Shown here: one piece after another, positions 44,508-54,895 of the stretch
Numbering within the stretch: the first letter of the stretch is position 1
Layout of the letters: each line of letters opens with the position of its first letter
NCBI RefSeq assembly: GCF_900114005.1
Contig: NZ_FORM01000009.1
Location: 1-64,000 of the forward strand
DNA length: 64,000 nucleotides
From: Olleya namhaensis
Lineage (GTDB): Bacteria; Bacteroidota; Bacteroidia; Flavobacteriales; Flavobacteriaceae
Direction: 5' to 3'
Position numbers and translations under genes: made by a program
Notes under the pieces: generated by a model
The model's database searches: none
Told to the model about the DNA's origin: nothing
What the model saw: the letters and a program-made list of their open reading frames with translations, nothing else

Positions 44508-45401
44508 ATGAAATTACTTGTATCCATTGCCCTTTTTTTAGTAACCCTTACCACCACAATTGCCCAAACAATAAATACTGAAGTTATGGATGGCAAGGGG
44601 CAGCCAAAGTTATTAGGAAAGATTAATAAAGATGGTCTTTTAAAAGACGGTTATAAAACGTGGTTTAATAAAAATCATGACGAGTATATAGCCAACGAAA
44701 AACTAATAAACACCTTTAAAGACTCGCTAAACAACTACACCATTAAAGTCTTTTTAGGTACTTGGTGTGGAGATAGTAAAAAAGAAGTTCCACGTTTTTA
44801 CAAAGTACTAGAATTAGCTAATTTTAATATGGACAACTTAGAGGTCTTTGCTTTAGACAACACAAAAGAAAGCTACAAAAAAGGACCTAATGGAGAAGAA
44901 AAAGGATTTAACATCCATCGTGTACCAACTTTTATTTTTTATAAAGATGGAAAAGAAATTAATAGAATAGTAGAGCATCCTGTTGAAACTTTAGAACGCG
45001 ACATTGAGAAAATAGTCACTAACCAACGTTATTTTGCTAAGTATTATGTTGCTAACATTACATTTTACAACATGAATGAAAAACCATTAGAAGACTTGAT
45101 TGCGTTAGAATCTAACTTTTTAACGTATTTCCCAGACTACTCAGAAGGAAGCAAAGAATTAAATACATTGGGATACTGGCATTTAAAGGACAAGCAATTT
45201 GACAAAGCGTTGTATCTTTTTGATTTAAACACTAAAATGTTCCCTAATAACCCCAACGTTTTTGATAGTTTAGGCGAAGCTTTTTATATGACTAAAAACT
45301 ATAAGGAGGCTACAAAAAATTACAATAAAGTACTCCAATTTAAGCCTGAAGATAAAAACGCATTGGAGATGTTGGATAAAATAAGGGCTGAACAAAAATA
45401 G
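44508..45401 (+). CDS. Exported thioredoxin-fold protein with C-terminal TPR
   Basis: A 297-residue protein with a signal peptide (ends I-A-Q). The thioredoxin-like domain (about 60-165) has W86-C-G-D-S90 in place of W-C-x-x-C, so the second active-site cysteine is replaced by Ser. R-V-P-T-F with the cis-proline is kept. The C-terminal part (about 200-295) holds two TPR units (K-Q-F-D-K-A-L-Y-L-F and K-N-Y-K-E-A-T-K-N-Y). With one cysteine it cannot form the usual disulfide; a chaperone, monothiol or binding role is inferred. Confidence 0.8.
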   Translation: MKLLVSIALFLVTLTTTIAQTINTEVMDGKGQPKLLGKINKDGLLKDGYKTWFNKNHDEYIANEKLINTFKDSLNNYTIKVFLGTWCGDSKKEVPRFYKVLELANFNMDNLEVFALDNTKESYKKGPNGEEKGFNIHRVPTFIFYKDGKEINRIVEHPVETLERDIEKIVTNQRYFAKYYVANITFYNMNEKPLEDLIALESNFLTYFPDYSEGSKELNTLGYWHLKDKQFDKALYLFDLNTKMFPNNPNVFDSLGEAFYMTKNYKEATKNYNKVLQFKPEDKNALEMLDKIRAEQK

Positions 45402-45421
45402 CCGTAATGACATTATAGATT

Positions 45422-45450
45422 AAATCCCTTTTGATCAAAAAGGGATTATA
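45422..45450. terminator. Stem-loop between the thioredoxin-like and MutS-like genes
   Basis: Stem AATCCCTTTT / AAAAGGGATT around GATCA, between the convergent stops at 45401 and 45466; it could serve both directions. Confidence 0.65.
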
Positions 45451-45465
45451 TTTATTATATCACAC

Positions 45466-47235
45466 CTACACAATCTCCATCTTTTTAAGTAAGAAACTAG
45501 CATTCATATTTTGACAAATCCCTTTTTTAAAGGTGTAATCAAAATACAATTCATCATCAATGATTTGCGCATCAAAATAGTGGTTTTTTACTTCTGATAA
45601 ATGCTTTTCAATTTCGCATAAACTTAGATCGTGTGTAGCAATTATCCCGGTAGCATGACTGGCTACCAATTTTTCGACAAACTTGCGCGACCCAATAGCT
45701 TTATCTGTACTATTTGTTCCTTTTAGGATTTCGTCTAAAATAATAAAGTAATTATCCTGCTTAATAGCATCTACGATGTATTTTAAGCGTGTTAACTCTG
45801 AGAAGAAGTAACTACTGTCATCCGTTAAAGAATCGCTGGTACGCATGCTTGTAATTAATTTTACAGGACTATACACCGATGCTGTTGCACAAACTGGCAA
45901 ACCAACATTAGCCATAACAATATGTAAAGACACTGTGCGCAAAAACGTACTTTTCCCTGCCATATTTGCACCAGTAATAATAAAAAACTGCTTGTTTTTT
46001 ATTTCAAAATCATTATCCACACGTTTGGCAGATTTTAATAAAGGATGTCCTAATTGCGTGACTTTAGTATCTTCATTTTTATCTACTATTTGAGGATAGA
46101 CATATTCTTGATGATTAAAAGCATAGTTTCCTAAACTGTTATAAGCATCAAAAAAAGCAACGACTTCAAACCAATCTTCAACTTTGTCTTTATAATTTTC
46201 TAACCACTGTTCTATTGTATACGTATGCTTTATGTCAGTTAAAAAATACCCATTCCCAAAAATAGCCGAGATTAAATTACTTCTGTTATCTAAAGCGTCC
46301 ATTGCTTTTGATAGTTCTTTTAAAATCTGAGACGCTTTTTTGTCTTTTAATTGAATTTGAGCCTGCTTGCTAATTAGTAATTGTGACGTAAATGTTTCGG
46401 TTTCGATAGCTTTTAACAAAGAGGTGTATTGACGAAAAGTGTCTCGCATTTTATCTGCATTAGCACTCAGCCCATTTATTTTTTTGACATAACGTCCAGT
46501 AACAAACAAGCCGACAAATAACCAATATCCAATAGTAATTGGAGGTGTTATTTTAGCAATTGCTAAACCAATAATTATAATAGTCAATACTGAAACCACT
46601 AAAGGTAATATCTTTATGTTTTTAGGTAATATGGACTCGTGCGCTTTTAAAAACTTTAGAATTGTAGCTCCTTTGGTCTCTACTTTAATTAAACTAGCAT
46701 TAGCTTGAAATTGCTGTCTCCAATCTGATTTGTTAGCTAACTCTTTAATAGCGTCTTGCCTAAGTACAATATCATCTGTGACGTTAGCTTTTAAACTAGT
46801 TGCTAACTTTTCCGAACCTTCCTCTATTGCTGTTCTATTTATAAATTGAAAGAAACTACCTCTACCAAATAAATCAATATCTAAAGCATAATTATGGTTA
46901 GCCTCCTGAAACGTAAGACCATCCGGTTTTTCAAAAAAATCTCCAGAAGCAATCTTTAGCTCATCCTGATTAATTGTGATTAGCTCTTTTTTTAAATTGT
47001 AAACGGATTTAATATTGGTATAACGCGATAATAACACTATAAACAAGACAATGACAAGTATTATAATAACAGAAAACAAGCCCCAATTACCAAACGTAAA
47101 ATAGGCCCCAACCGCAGTGATTAGAAACACTAAAAGTCTAGCAATACTTAAAGAGGTTAGCTGCTTGTAAAGCTTAGAAACTTCTGTTGTATAGTTTACA
47201 ATATTACTGTTGTAATAAGAATTAGAATCCGTCAT
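45466..47235 (-). CDS. Membrane-associated MutS-like ATPase
   Basis: A 589-residue protein. Hydrophobic segments at about 33-49, 52-70, 208-228 and 234-250 predict four membrane spans. The C-terminal ATPase has Walker A G422-A-N-M-A-G-K-S, Walker B F-I-I-L-D-E, K-G-T-N-S and a T-H-D signature, all typical of the MutS superfamily. The N-terminal mismatch-recognition domain of MutS is absent. It is therefore not classical MutS; annotation as mismatch repair would be misleading. It starts five bases after the M28 peptidase stop and is co-transcribed with it. Confidence 0.82.
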   Translation of the reverse strand: MTDSNSYYNSNIVNYTTEVSKLYKQLTSLSIARLLVFLITAVGAYFTFGNWGLFSVIIILVIVLFIVLLSRYTNIKSVYNLKKELITINQDELKIASGDFFEKPDGLTFQEANHNYALDIDLFGRGSFFQFINRTAIEEGSEKLATSLKANVTDDIVLRQDAIKELANKSDWRQQFQANASLIKVETKGATILKFLKAHESILPKNIKILPLVVSVLTIIIIGLAIAKITPPITIGYWLFVGLFVTGRYVKKINGLSANADKMRDTFRQYTSLLKAIETETFTSQLLISKQAQIQLKDKKASQILKELSKAMDALDNRSNLISAIFGNGYFLTDIKHTYTIEQWLENYKDKVEDWFEVVAFFDAYNSLGNYAFNHQEYVYPQIVDKNEDTKVTQLGHPLLKSAKRVDNDFEIKNKQFFIITGANMAGKSTFLRTVSLHIVMANVGLPVCATASVYSPVKLITSMRTSDSLTDDSSYFFSELTRLKYIVDAIKQDNYFIILDEILKGTNSTDKAIGSRKFVEKLVASHATGIIATHDLSLCEIEKHLSEVKNHYFDAQIIDDELYFDYTFKKGICQNMNASFLLKKMEIV

Positions 47236-47240
47236 TTATA

Positions 47241-48197
47241 TTAAAAATCTAAATTATCAAATTGAGTAAACACAGTTATAATAGTTTGTACTGCATCCTT
47301 ATAAAATTGTTGATCAATGTTTTCAAAATCATCTGTTGGCTTGTGATAATCTTTATGATCTGCTACTCCAAAATAAATAAAAGGGATCTTAGCTTTATGA
47401 AACGCTGCATGATCACTTGAATAGGTCCAATCATCTCCCTTTGTAACACCTTCGTGCCCTATTATTAGATCTGTAGTTCCAATATCTTTAAAATTAGCTA
47501 TGATTGGTTTTAAAATTGGATAATGGTGACTCCCGACAGCAAATAACTGCTTGTCTTCACTTCTACTAATCATATCCATATTAAGATTCAATACGATATT
47601 TCTTTTTTGGATAGTATTGTCTTCAACAAAATGATAAGCCCCTTTTAAACCTAATTCTTCAGCATCAAAAGCTGCTAAAATAACATTATGTTTTGGCGGA
47701 TACTTGGCAAAAAATTCCGCGAAAGCGAACAATGCACTAATACCCGATGCATCGTCATCTGCTCCATTATATATCTTTCCGTTTTTAACGCCTTCATGAT
47801 CATAATGCGCAGATAATACAATGTATTTATCAGTGCTTTCTGTTCCTTTTATTAACCCTAAAATATTAACCGCATCGTAGCTTTTAGTTATTTTAAATGT
47901 AAAAGGTTGCGTATAATCTGGCACTAATGGAGTAACACCACGTGCAATAAATTGTTTAATTACAAATGCTCTTGCTAGCTCGCCACCTTTGGTTCCAGTT
48001 CTGCGACCTTGATAGGTGTCTGAAGATAATTCTTTTACATTATCTAATAACGCAGTGGTATCAAACTGATAGTCCACAGTAACCTGATTAGCATTGCTAG
48101 TTTTAGAAACATCAGTTACCGCTATGTCTCGCGTTGCTTTGTTATCTGATTTACAGCTAACTATTAGCACTAAAAGTAATAGATATATAGATTTCAT
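47241..48197 (-). CDS. M28 family metallopeptidase lipoprotein
   Basis: A 318-residue lipoprotein (lipobox ends I-V-S-C) with a zinc aminopeptidase domain. Metal ligands are seen in S-A-H-Y-D-H, G-A-D-D-D-A-S-G, D-A-E-E-L-G, N-M-D-M, and the late S-D-H. It would sit in the periplasm or outer membrane and trim peptides. Upstream of, and probably co-transcribed with, the membrane MutS-like gene. Confidence 0.88.
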   Translation of the reverse strand: MKSIYLLLLVLIVSCKSDNKATRDIAVTDVSKTSNANQVTVDYQFDTTALLDNVKELSSDTYQGRRTGTKGGELARAFVIKQFIARGVTPLVPDYTQPFTFKITKSYDAVNILGLIKGTESTDKYIVLSAHYDHEGVKNGKIYNGADDDASGISALFAFAEFFAKYPPKHNVILAAFDAEELGLKGAYHFVEDNTIQKRNIVLNLNMDMISRSEDKQLFAVGSHHYPILKPIIANFKDIGTTDLIIGHEGVTKGDDWTYSSDHAAFHKAKIPFIYFGVADHKDYHKPTDDFENIDQQFYKDAVQTIITVFTQFDNLDF

Positions 48198-48228
48198 ATA
48201 AGGGATATTTACATTATAAAAGTAACTA

Positions 48229-48258
48229 AAAAACCCAAGCTTATCGCTTGGGTTTTTA
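48229..48258 (-). terminator. Terminator of the sdhCAB operon
   Basis: Stem AAAACCCAAGC / GCTTGGGTTTT with loop TTATC, flanked by A and T runs, about 50 bases past the sdhB stop. Confidence 0.8.
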
Positions 48259-48306
48259 TTTATTTAAGACGCTTTGCTAATGCAAAGCGTGACAATTATG
48301 TCTTTT

Positions 48307-49053
48307 TTATCCTTTTAAACTTGCAGATAAATACTCACGATTCATACGTGCAATATTCTCTAAAGAAATTCCTTTAGGACATTCCACCTCACATGCTCCA
48401 GTGTTGGTACAGTTACCAAAACCTTCTTCATCCATTTGTTTAACCATGTTTAAAACACGCTCTGTAGCTTCTACTTTACCTTGAGGTAATAATGCAAATT
48501 GTGATACTTTAGCACCAACAAATAACATTGCAGAAGAGTTTTTACAAGAGGCTACACAAGCACCACACCCAATACAAGTTGCTGCTGAAAAAGCGTCATC
48601 TGCGTCTTGTTTATTTACAGGTATCGTGTTAGCATCAATTGTGTTTCCAGATGTATTTACAGAAATAAATCCACCTGCATGTTGTATACGATCAAATGCT
48701 GTTCTGTCTACAACTAAATCCTTAATTACAGGAAAAGCACTAGCTCTCCAAGGCTCAATAGTTATAGTTTCACCATCTTTAAACGTACGCATGTGTAACT
48801 GACATGTTGTAATTAAACGGTCAGGACCATGTGCTTCACCATTAATATATAATGAGCATGACCCACAAATTCCTTCACGACAATCGTGATCGAAAGATAC
48901 TGGCGACTCACCTTTTTCTATTAATTCGTTATTTAAAACGTCTAACATTTCTAGAAAAGACATATCCGGAGATATATTGCTGATTGGATAATCAACCATT
49001 TTCCCCTTATCGTTAGCGTTTGCTTGACGCCAAATTTTTAACGTTAAATTCAT
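48307..49053 (-). CDS. sdhB: Succinate dehydrogenase/fumarate reductase iron-sulfur subunit
   Basis: A 248-residue electron-transfer subunit. The [2Fe-2S] ligands lie in C-R-E-G-I-C-G-S-C and the later cysteine in I-T-T-C. The [4Fe-4S] motif is [11 protein letters not shown], and the third cluster uses [12 protein letters not shown]. It passes electrons from SdhA to quinone at the membrane subunit. Third gene of sdhCAB, nine bases after sdhA. Confidence 0.95.
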   Translation of the reverse strand: MNLTLKIWRQANANDKGKMVDYPISNISPDMSFLEMLDVLNNELIEKGESPVSFDHDCREGICGSCSLYINGEAHGPDRLITTCQLHMRTFKDGETITIEPWRASAFPVIKDLVVDRTAFDRIQHAGGFISVNTSGNTIDANTIPVNKQDADDAFSAATCIGCGACVASCKNSSAMLFVGAKVSQFALLPQGKVEATERVLNMVKQMDEEGFGNCTNTGACEVECPKGISLENIARMNREYLSASLKG

Positions 49054-49062
49054 AGCTTTTCT

Positions 49063-51060
49063 TTATTTATAACTTCTTTCTTTTACTTCAATATTCTCAT
49101 ATGCTAATTCTTCTTTATGAAGTATAGCATCTTTTGGTTCTCCTTTGTATTCCCAAGCTGATACGTATTGAAACTCTTTGCGACGCATCGCTTCACCTTC
49201 AGGTGTTTGATACTCTTCTCTAAAGTGACCACCTGCAGACTCTTCACGTTGTAAAGCATCTTTAGCAAACAGCTCTCCTAATTCAAGGAAATCTGCTACA
49301 CGACCTGCTTTAGCTAGTTCTTCGTTAAATTCATTCTGTGTTCCTGGTACACGTACGTCTTTCCAAAATTCTGCTCTAAGTTCAGAAATCTCAGTAATTG
49401 CAGACTTTAAATCCTCTGCGTTTCTAGCCATTCCACATTTATTCCACATGATTTTACCTAAACGCTTATGGAAATAATCAACAGAATGTGTCCCGTTGTT
49501 ATTTATTAAATGATCGATATTCTTTCTTACTTCAGCTTCAGCTTCAACAAATTCTTTTGTATCTGTAGAAATTGGACCTGTTCTAATATCATCAGACAAG
49601 TAATCTCCAATAGTATAAGGTAACACAAAATATCCATCTGCAAGACCTTGCATTAAAGCAGAGGCACCTAAACGGTTAGCACCATGATCAGAGAAGTTTG
49701 CTTCTCCAATTGCATATAATCCAGGAACAGTTGTCATTAAGTTATAATCAACCCAAACACCACCCATTGTATAGTGTACTGCTGGATAAATCATCATTGG
49801 TGTGTTGTATGGATCTTGATCTACGATCTTCTCATACATTTGGAATAAGTTTCCGTATTTATTCTTGATTACTTCTTGTCCTAATTTTTTAACAAGTGCA
49901 GCATCGTTTTCGTCTAAACCTTTAACGTGAGCAGCTTCTTTACCGTAACGTTGAATTGCCGAAGCAAAATCTAAGAATACAGCTTCTCCTGTTGCATTAA
50001 CTCCAAAACCAGCATCACAACGTTCTTTTGCTGCACGAGAGGCAACATCACGAGGTACTAAGTTTCCGAATGCAGGATAACGACGCTCTAGGTAGTAATC
50101 TCTATCTTCTTCAGCTAATTGTACAGGCTTTAATTTACCTGCTTTAATAGCCTCAACATCTTTCATGTGTTTTGGCACCCAAATACGTCCATCATTACGT
50201 AAAGACTCAGACATTAACGTTAGTTTAGACTGATGATCTCCAGAAACCGGGATACATGTTGGGTGAATTTGTGTGTAACAAGGGTTTGCAAAGTAAGCCC
50301 CACGTTTGTGTGCTTTCCATGCTGCTGTTACATTACTTCCCATCGCGTTAGTTGATAAGAAGAAAACGTTACCATAACCACCAGTTCCAAGAACTACAGC
50401 ATGTGCTGAATGTCTTTCAATTTCTCCAGTAATTAAGTTACGTGTTATAATTCCACGAGCTTTTCCATCAACCTTAACAACGTCTAACATTTCGTGACGG
50501 TTGTACATTTTGATTTTACCACGACCAATTTGACGGTTCATAGCAGAATACGCTCCTAATAATAATTGTTGTCCTGTCTGTCCAGCTGCGTAAAAAGTAC
50601 GTGATACTAATACACCCCCAAATGAACGGTTATCTAATAATCCACCATACTCACGTGCAAAAGGAACTCCTTGAGCAACACATTGGTCAATTATATTTGC
50701 AGATACCTCAGCCAAACGGTATACGTTTGCTTCACGAGAACGGTAATCTCCTCCTTTTACAGTATCGTAAAATAATCTGTAAGTTGAGTCACCATCACCT
50801 TGGTAATTTTTTGCTGCGTTAATTCCTCCTTGTGCCGCAATTGAATGCGCACGTCTTGGAGAATCTTGAAAGCAAAATGCTTTTACGTTATATCCTAGCT
50901 CTGCTAAAGTTGCAGCAGCAGATCCACCAGCTAATCCTGTACCAACAACAATAACATCAATGTTACGTTTGTTAGCAGGGTTTACTAAATCGATATGATT
51001 TTTATAATCTGTCCACTTATCTTTAATTGGACCTTGAGGTACTTTTGAATCTAAACTCAT
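49063..51060 (-). CDS. sdhA: Succinate dehydrogenase/fumarate reductase flavoprotein subunit
   Basis: A 665-residue FAD subunit that oxidises succinate to fumarate. The FAD-binding motif [11 protein letters not shown] lies at about 38-48; the covalent-flavin region [10 protein letters not shown] follows. Active-site segments include H-P-T-C-I-P and H-Y-T-M-G-G-V. Length and motifs fit the Bacteroidetes B-type complex II with one membrane subunit. Fourteen bases after sdhC. Confidence 0.95.
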   Translation of the reverse strand: MSLDSKVPQGPIKDKWTDYKNHIDLVNPANKRNIDVIVVGTGLAGGSAAATLAELGYNVKAFCFQDSPRRAHSIAAQGGINAAKNYQGDGDSTYRLFYDTVKGGDYRSREANVYRLAEVSANIIDQCVAQGVPFAREYGGLLDNRSFGGVLVSRTFYAAGQTGQQLLLGAYSAMNRQIGRGKIKMYNRHEMLDVVKVDGKARGIITRNLITGEIERHSAHAVVLGTGGYGNVFFLSTNAMGSNVTAAWKAHKRGAYFANPCYTQIHPTCIPVSGDHQSKLTLMSESLRNDGRIWVPKHMKDVEAIKAGKLKPVQLAEEDRDYYLERRYPAFGNLVPRDVASRAAKERCDAGFGVNATGEAVFLDFASAIQRYGKEAAHVKGLDENDAALVKKLGQEVIKNKYGNLFQMYEKIVDQDPYNTPMMIYPAVHYTMGGVWVDYNLMTTVPGLYAIGEANFSDHGANRLGASALMQGLADGYFVLPYTIGDYLSDDIRTGPISTDTKEFVEAEAEVRKNIDHLINNNGTHSVDYFHKRLGKIMWNKCGMARNAEDLKSAITEISELRAEFWKDVRVPGTQNEFNEELAKAGRVADFLELGELFAKDALQREESAGGHFREEYQTPEGEAMRRKEFQYVSAWEYKGEPKDAILHKEELAYENIEVKERSYK

Positions 51061-51074
51061 AGTAACTATATTTT

Positions 51075-51761
51075 TTAGTGGTTTAAAAAGTGAAAAACAG
51101 CAATAAAAATGAATCCTAATGGAATCCCGATTGCGTAGATTTTACTAAATCTTTTTAACCCTTTTGTGTATTTGTTATTTGCTCCAACAGACTGAAAAGC
51201 CGAATCAAAACCGTGTAATAAGTGTAGTGCTAAGAATACAAAAGCAATCACATAAAGTGCTACTCTCCATAAATCTACAAATTTGTGTTGTAGCTCTTCG
51301 TAGTATCTAAACCCACTTTCTGCATTGTTTGGATCCATAAGACCTGACATGTCACCAACAATAAATTTGGTGTTTATTTCTGGAAACCAGAAATCGTAAA
51401 AGTGAAGGCAAACAAATGCTAAAATTGCAGCACCACTCCAAATCATGTTTCTGCTCATCCAAGAAGAATTTGCTCCTCCATTGTTTTTTGCATAACTAAT
51501 TTGTCTTGCTTTGTTGTTTTTAATTTCTAAAACAAATCCCATTACAAAGTGAAACACAACACCAAAAATTAATACAGGTTGTAATACATATTGCACTAAC
51601 GGAAAAGTTCCCATAAAGTGAGATACCTCGTTAAAAGTATCTGGACTAAATACCGATAGTATGTTTATTGAAAAATGTTGAAGTAAAAAAAACATTAGAA
51701 AGAATGCTGAAAGTGCCATCGCAAACTTTCTTCCTATTGAAGAATTTAAAATTCCGCTCAT
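51075..51761 (-). CDS. sdhC: Succinate dehydrogenase cytochrome b subunit
   Basis: A 228-residue integral membrane protein with five hydrophobic helices and His residues suited to haem binding (Q-H-F in helix 1, V-F-H-F in helix 2, L-H-F, L-H-L-L-H-G). This single-anchor di-haem form is the B-type complex II seen across Bacteroidetes. First gene of sdhCAB, with a strong promoter at 51789-51820. Confidence 0.92.
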   Translation of the reverse strand: MSGILNSSIGRKFAMALSAFFLMFFLLQHFSINILSVFSPDTFNEVSHFMGTFPLVQYVLQPVLIFGVVFHFVMGFVLEIKNNKARQISYAKNNGGANSSWMSRNMIWSGAAILAFVCLHFYDFWFPEINTKFIVGDMSGLMDPNNAESGFRYYEELQHKFVDLWRVALYVIAFVFLALHLLHGFDSAFQSVGANNKYTKGLKRFSKIYAIGIPLGFIFIAVFHFLNH

Positions 51762-51788
51762 TATAGTTGAAGTTAATTATTTGTTATA

Positions 51789-51820
51789 CAAAGATAAGCC
51801 ACAAGCGATATACTAACAAA
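51789..51820 (-). promoter_or_regulatory. Promoter of sdhCAB
   Basis: On the minus strand: -33 element TTTG (51817-51820), a 20-base spacer, and -7 box TATCTTTG (51789-51796), a near-ideal Bacteroidetes promoter. The leader to the ATG at 51761 would be about 20-25 bases. Confidence 0.75.
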
Positions 51821-51868
51821 TTTTAAAACTTTTTTGTACTATTTAGAATGGGTTTAAGTAACAACCCG

Positions 51869-54679
51869 CTACTCTACTTCAAAGTTTTTTTCTACACCTT
51901 CAATTTTAATTTTATATTGTCCTTTAATCAGATAATACTTACCATTTTTAGCTTTATTGATATCGATAGCCGTATTTTCTTTCATTAAAGATTTTCTTCC
52001 TTTTTCATTAATCGTCAGATCGTAAACAATAAAATTAAACCCTTTATTTAGCATTACAGAAAAACGTTGCACTTCCTTACCGCTTTCCGTCAAGACCTCA
52101 ACTTCTTTGTTACCAGAGACATCACTAAACACTTGAATTGTTGTGCTTGGTTCAAACGGTTGCATCCATTTACTCCAAGAGTTACCCCAACGTGAATAAT
52201 ATCTAATGGCATCCAAATCAAAAATGGTCATTTTACTATTTTGAGTCATTTGGGAATCAAACTTTTGCAAAGCAGCCACGTTTGTTTTATAAATTCCACG
52301 TCCGTGCGTACCTAACAACAAATCGTTACTTTCTTTGTGCATTTTAATATCATGAACAGCGACAGCAGGCAGGTTTTTAGAAAATGCTTCCCATTGCCCT
52401 CCATTATTAAAACTTACATAAGCCCCGTTATCGGTACCTAAATATAGAATATTGTCTTTAACTTCATCCTCTGCAATCACATTTACTGGCGAAGTAGGTA
52501 TGTTAGCACTTATTGACTTCCAAGTTTGACCGTAATCATCGCTCATGTACACATACGTTGCAAAATCGTCAAATCTATAACCATTTAACGTAGCGTAAAC
52601 ACGTTCTTTTTTATGCTTAGAAGCCACGACACGTGTCACCCATAAATCATCAGGCAAATTACCAGAGATGTTTTCCCATGTTGCGCCTTGATTTTTTGTA
52701 ACATGTATTAACCCATCATCACTACCCACGTACATTAAACCAAACTCAAAAGGAGACTCGCTTATAGTCGCGATTGTACCGTAAGCTACATTTCCTTTTT
52801 TTCCGCCTTGTGTTAAGTCTTTACTTATCGCTTCCCAAGTATTACCCTGATCTAAAGATCGCATCAACTTATTACCACCTAAATACAAAATATCCTGATT
52901 ATGACGTGATAAATGTATTGGTGTTTGCCAATTAAAACGGTACGGCTTTTCTCCTAACTCATGCTTTGGCTGGATGTATGTTTGTTCTCCCGTATCCCTA
53001 TTTAATCTAAAATAATTACCAAATTGGTATCCCGTGTAAACAATGTCTGGGTTACGATTATCAATCTCAATTTGCATACCATCACCTCCCATTATACTTC
53101 TCCATGGATACTCTCCGCTTTGATGCCAACTCTTGTCTTCCAGAGCATTATTTGCACCAACCCAAACACCATTATCCTGCAAACCGCCATACACACGATA
53201 TGGTTTTTGATTGTCCACATTTATAGCATAAAATTGTCCAACAGAAGGCGAATTATTTTTTATCCAATTAATACCATCATCGTAAGTTATATTAACACCA
53301 CCATCATTACCATTAATTAAATGATCAGGGTTTTTAGGATTTATCCAAAGCGCGTGATGATCTGCATGCACATTTTCTGCACTTATCGACGTAAATGTTT
53401 TTCCACCATCTTTAGATTTTAAAATAGGCACACCATAAACATAAATATCATTTTGATCTGCAGGAGACACATAAACATGCCCAAAATAGTAACCATAACT
53501 ATAGTACAAATCATCCAGATAATCAGCATGTGTTTTAGACCATGTTTTACCACCATCTATACTTTTATAAACCTCCGCTCCAATAACCGGCGTGTCAAAC
53601 AACATAGAATTAGCATCCTCTAAATAATGCGCTAAATCAATTGGTTTCACGTTTCCGCTACGCACCATTTGTTTTACATTTTCGGCTCTGTACTTTTCTT
53701 GAAACCCATTGGTCTTCAAAAAACTGTTCAGTTTTTTATCCTCTAAACTTAAAAACTCAGACGTAGTCATTGTTTTAAAATCGTTCTTTTGTAAACCTCT
53801 TGTATTTGTTTTATTTCCGCTTGACGGTCTTCTAAACTGACTATCATGAATCGCATAAATAATATTATTATCGTAAATAGCCAATCCTATTCTACCAACA
53901 CCATCACCTGTAGGAAACCCACTGTTTTTTGTAGACACTCTTACCCAAGACTCTCCTGCGTCTGTACTCTTATAGATTGCTGAGTTATTTCCACTTCCAT
54001 CAAAGTTCCACGCTTTTCTATCCTTAGTCCATGAGGTTGCAAACATGGTGTTATAATCGCCAGAAACATGCTGCATGTCAATAATCCCACTGACATCATC
54101 AATATATAACGTCTTAGTCCAAGTATCACCGCCATCTTTAGTTTTATAAACCCCTCTATCTTCAGAACTAGAATACAAAGCACCCGTTACACCAACCGTT
54201 ACTTCGTTAACATTATTTGGATTAATTAAAATACGACCAATATGTTGCGAATTTGACAACCCAACATGCTGCCACGTCTTTCCGTTATCTGTAGATTTTA
54301 ACATCCCGACACCAGAATATGAAGATCTAGACGCATTATTCTCTCCCGTACCAACCCATATAGTTTTAGACTGCCAATGCACTGCAATATCACCAACATT
54401 TTGTGTTTGAGAACTATCTAAAATAGGCACAAACGTCGTCCCATTATTAGTTGTATGCCAAACACCACCAGAAGCATACCCAACATAAAACTCCGTAGGG
54501 TCTTCGGGGTTTACTGCTAAATCCACAACACGCCCACTCATAACCGTTGGCCCAATGTTTTGGAACGCTACATTTTTAACTATTGAGTTGGTTTGTAATA
54601 GTGCTTTTTGCGTTAGTAAATCTTGTTGCGCGCTAACCGAACAAACAATAAATAGGGATAATATAAATCTTAGTTTCAT
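51869..54679 (-). CDS. Exported BNR/sortilin-like beta-propeller protein
   Basis: A 936-residue exported protein (signal peptide ends V-S-A-Q). Many Asp-box/BNR repeats of the form S-x-D-x-G-x-T-W are visible (for example S-T-D-N-G-K-T-W, T-K-D-G-G-D-T-W, S-I-D-G-G-K-T-W, S-L-D-Q-G-N-T-W and S-D-D-Y-G-Q-T-W), forming VPS10/sortilin-type propellers up to about residue 770. A beta domain follows (about 780-936). There is no T9SS sorting domain at the C-terminus. Family members are often called glycosyl hydrolase, but no catalytic motif is visible here. Confidence 0.8.
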   Translation of the reverse strand: MKLRFILSLFIVCSVSAQQDLLTQKALLQTNSIVKNVAFQNIGPTVMSGRVVDLAVNPEDPTEFYVGYASGGVWHTTNNGTTFVPILDSSQTQNVGDIAVHWQSKTIWVGTGENNASRSSYSGVGMLKSTDNGKTWQHVGLSNSQHIGRILINPNNVNEVTVGVTGALYSSSEDRGVYKTKDGGDTWTKTLYIDDVSGIIDMQHVSGDYNTMFATSWTKDRKAWNFDGSGNNSAIYKSTDAGESWVRVSTKNSGFPTGDGVGRIGLAIYDNNIIYAIHDSQFRRPSSGNKTNTRGLQKNDFKTMTTSEFLSLEDKKLNSFLKTNGFQEKYRAENVKQMVRSGNVKPIDLAHYLEDANSMLFDTPVIGAEVYKSIDGGKTWSKTHADYLDDLYYSYGYYFGHVYVSPADQNDIYVYGVPILKSKDGGKTFTSISAENVHADHHALWINPKNPDHLINGNDGGVNITYDDGINWIKNNSPSVGQFYAINVDNQKPYRVYGGLQDNGVWVGANNALEDKSWHQSGEYPWRSIMGGDGMQIEIDNRNPDIVYTGYQFGNYFRLNRDTGEQTYIQPKHELGEKPYRFNWQTPIHLSRHNQDILYLGGNKLMRSLDQGNTWEAISKDLTQGGKKGNVAYGTIATISESPFEFGLMYVGSDDGLIHVTKNQGATWENISGNLPDDLWVTRVVASKHKKERVYATLNGYRFDDFATYVYMSDDYGQTWKSISANIPTSPVNVIAEDEVKDNILYLGTDNGAYVSFNNGGQWEAFSKNLPAVAVHDIKMHKESNDLLLGTHGRGIYKTNVAALQKFDSQMTQNSKMTIFDLDAIRYYSRWGNSWSKWMQPFEPSTTIQVFSDVSGNKEVEVLTESGKEVQRFSVMLNKGFNFIVYDLTINEKGRKSLMKENTAIDINKAKNGKYYLIKGQYKIKIEGVEKNFEVE

Positions 54680-54895
54680 GGTTGATTATTATAAGTTTTG
54701 AAGATACTGATAAAACTAATATTGCCAAAGTAAAAACCCAAAACGCATCAGATTTTAAGAAACATTTATAAGTTATCTCTCTTAAAGTTATTACTTTTAC
54801 GACTACTTATACTTTCCGCTTGACGGAAAAAAATAATTATAAAATATCTATACTATTTTGACTTACGTCGAAATAAAAAATAATCTTATCCTATT

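Noticed and set aside
45466-47235. Annotation as DNA mismatch repair protein MutS
   Set aside because: The mismatch-recognition domain is missing and four membrane spans are present; only the ATPase belongs to the MutS superfamily.
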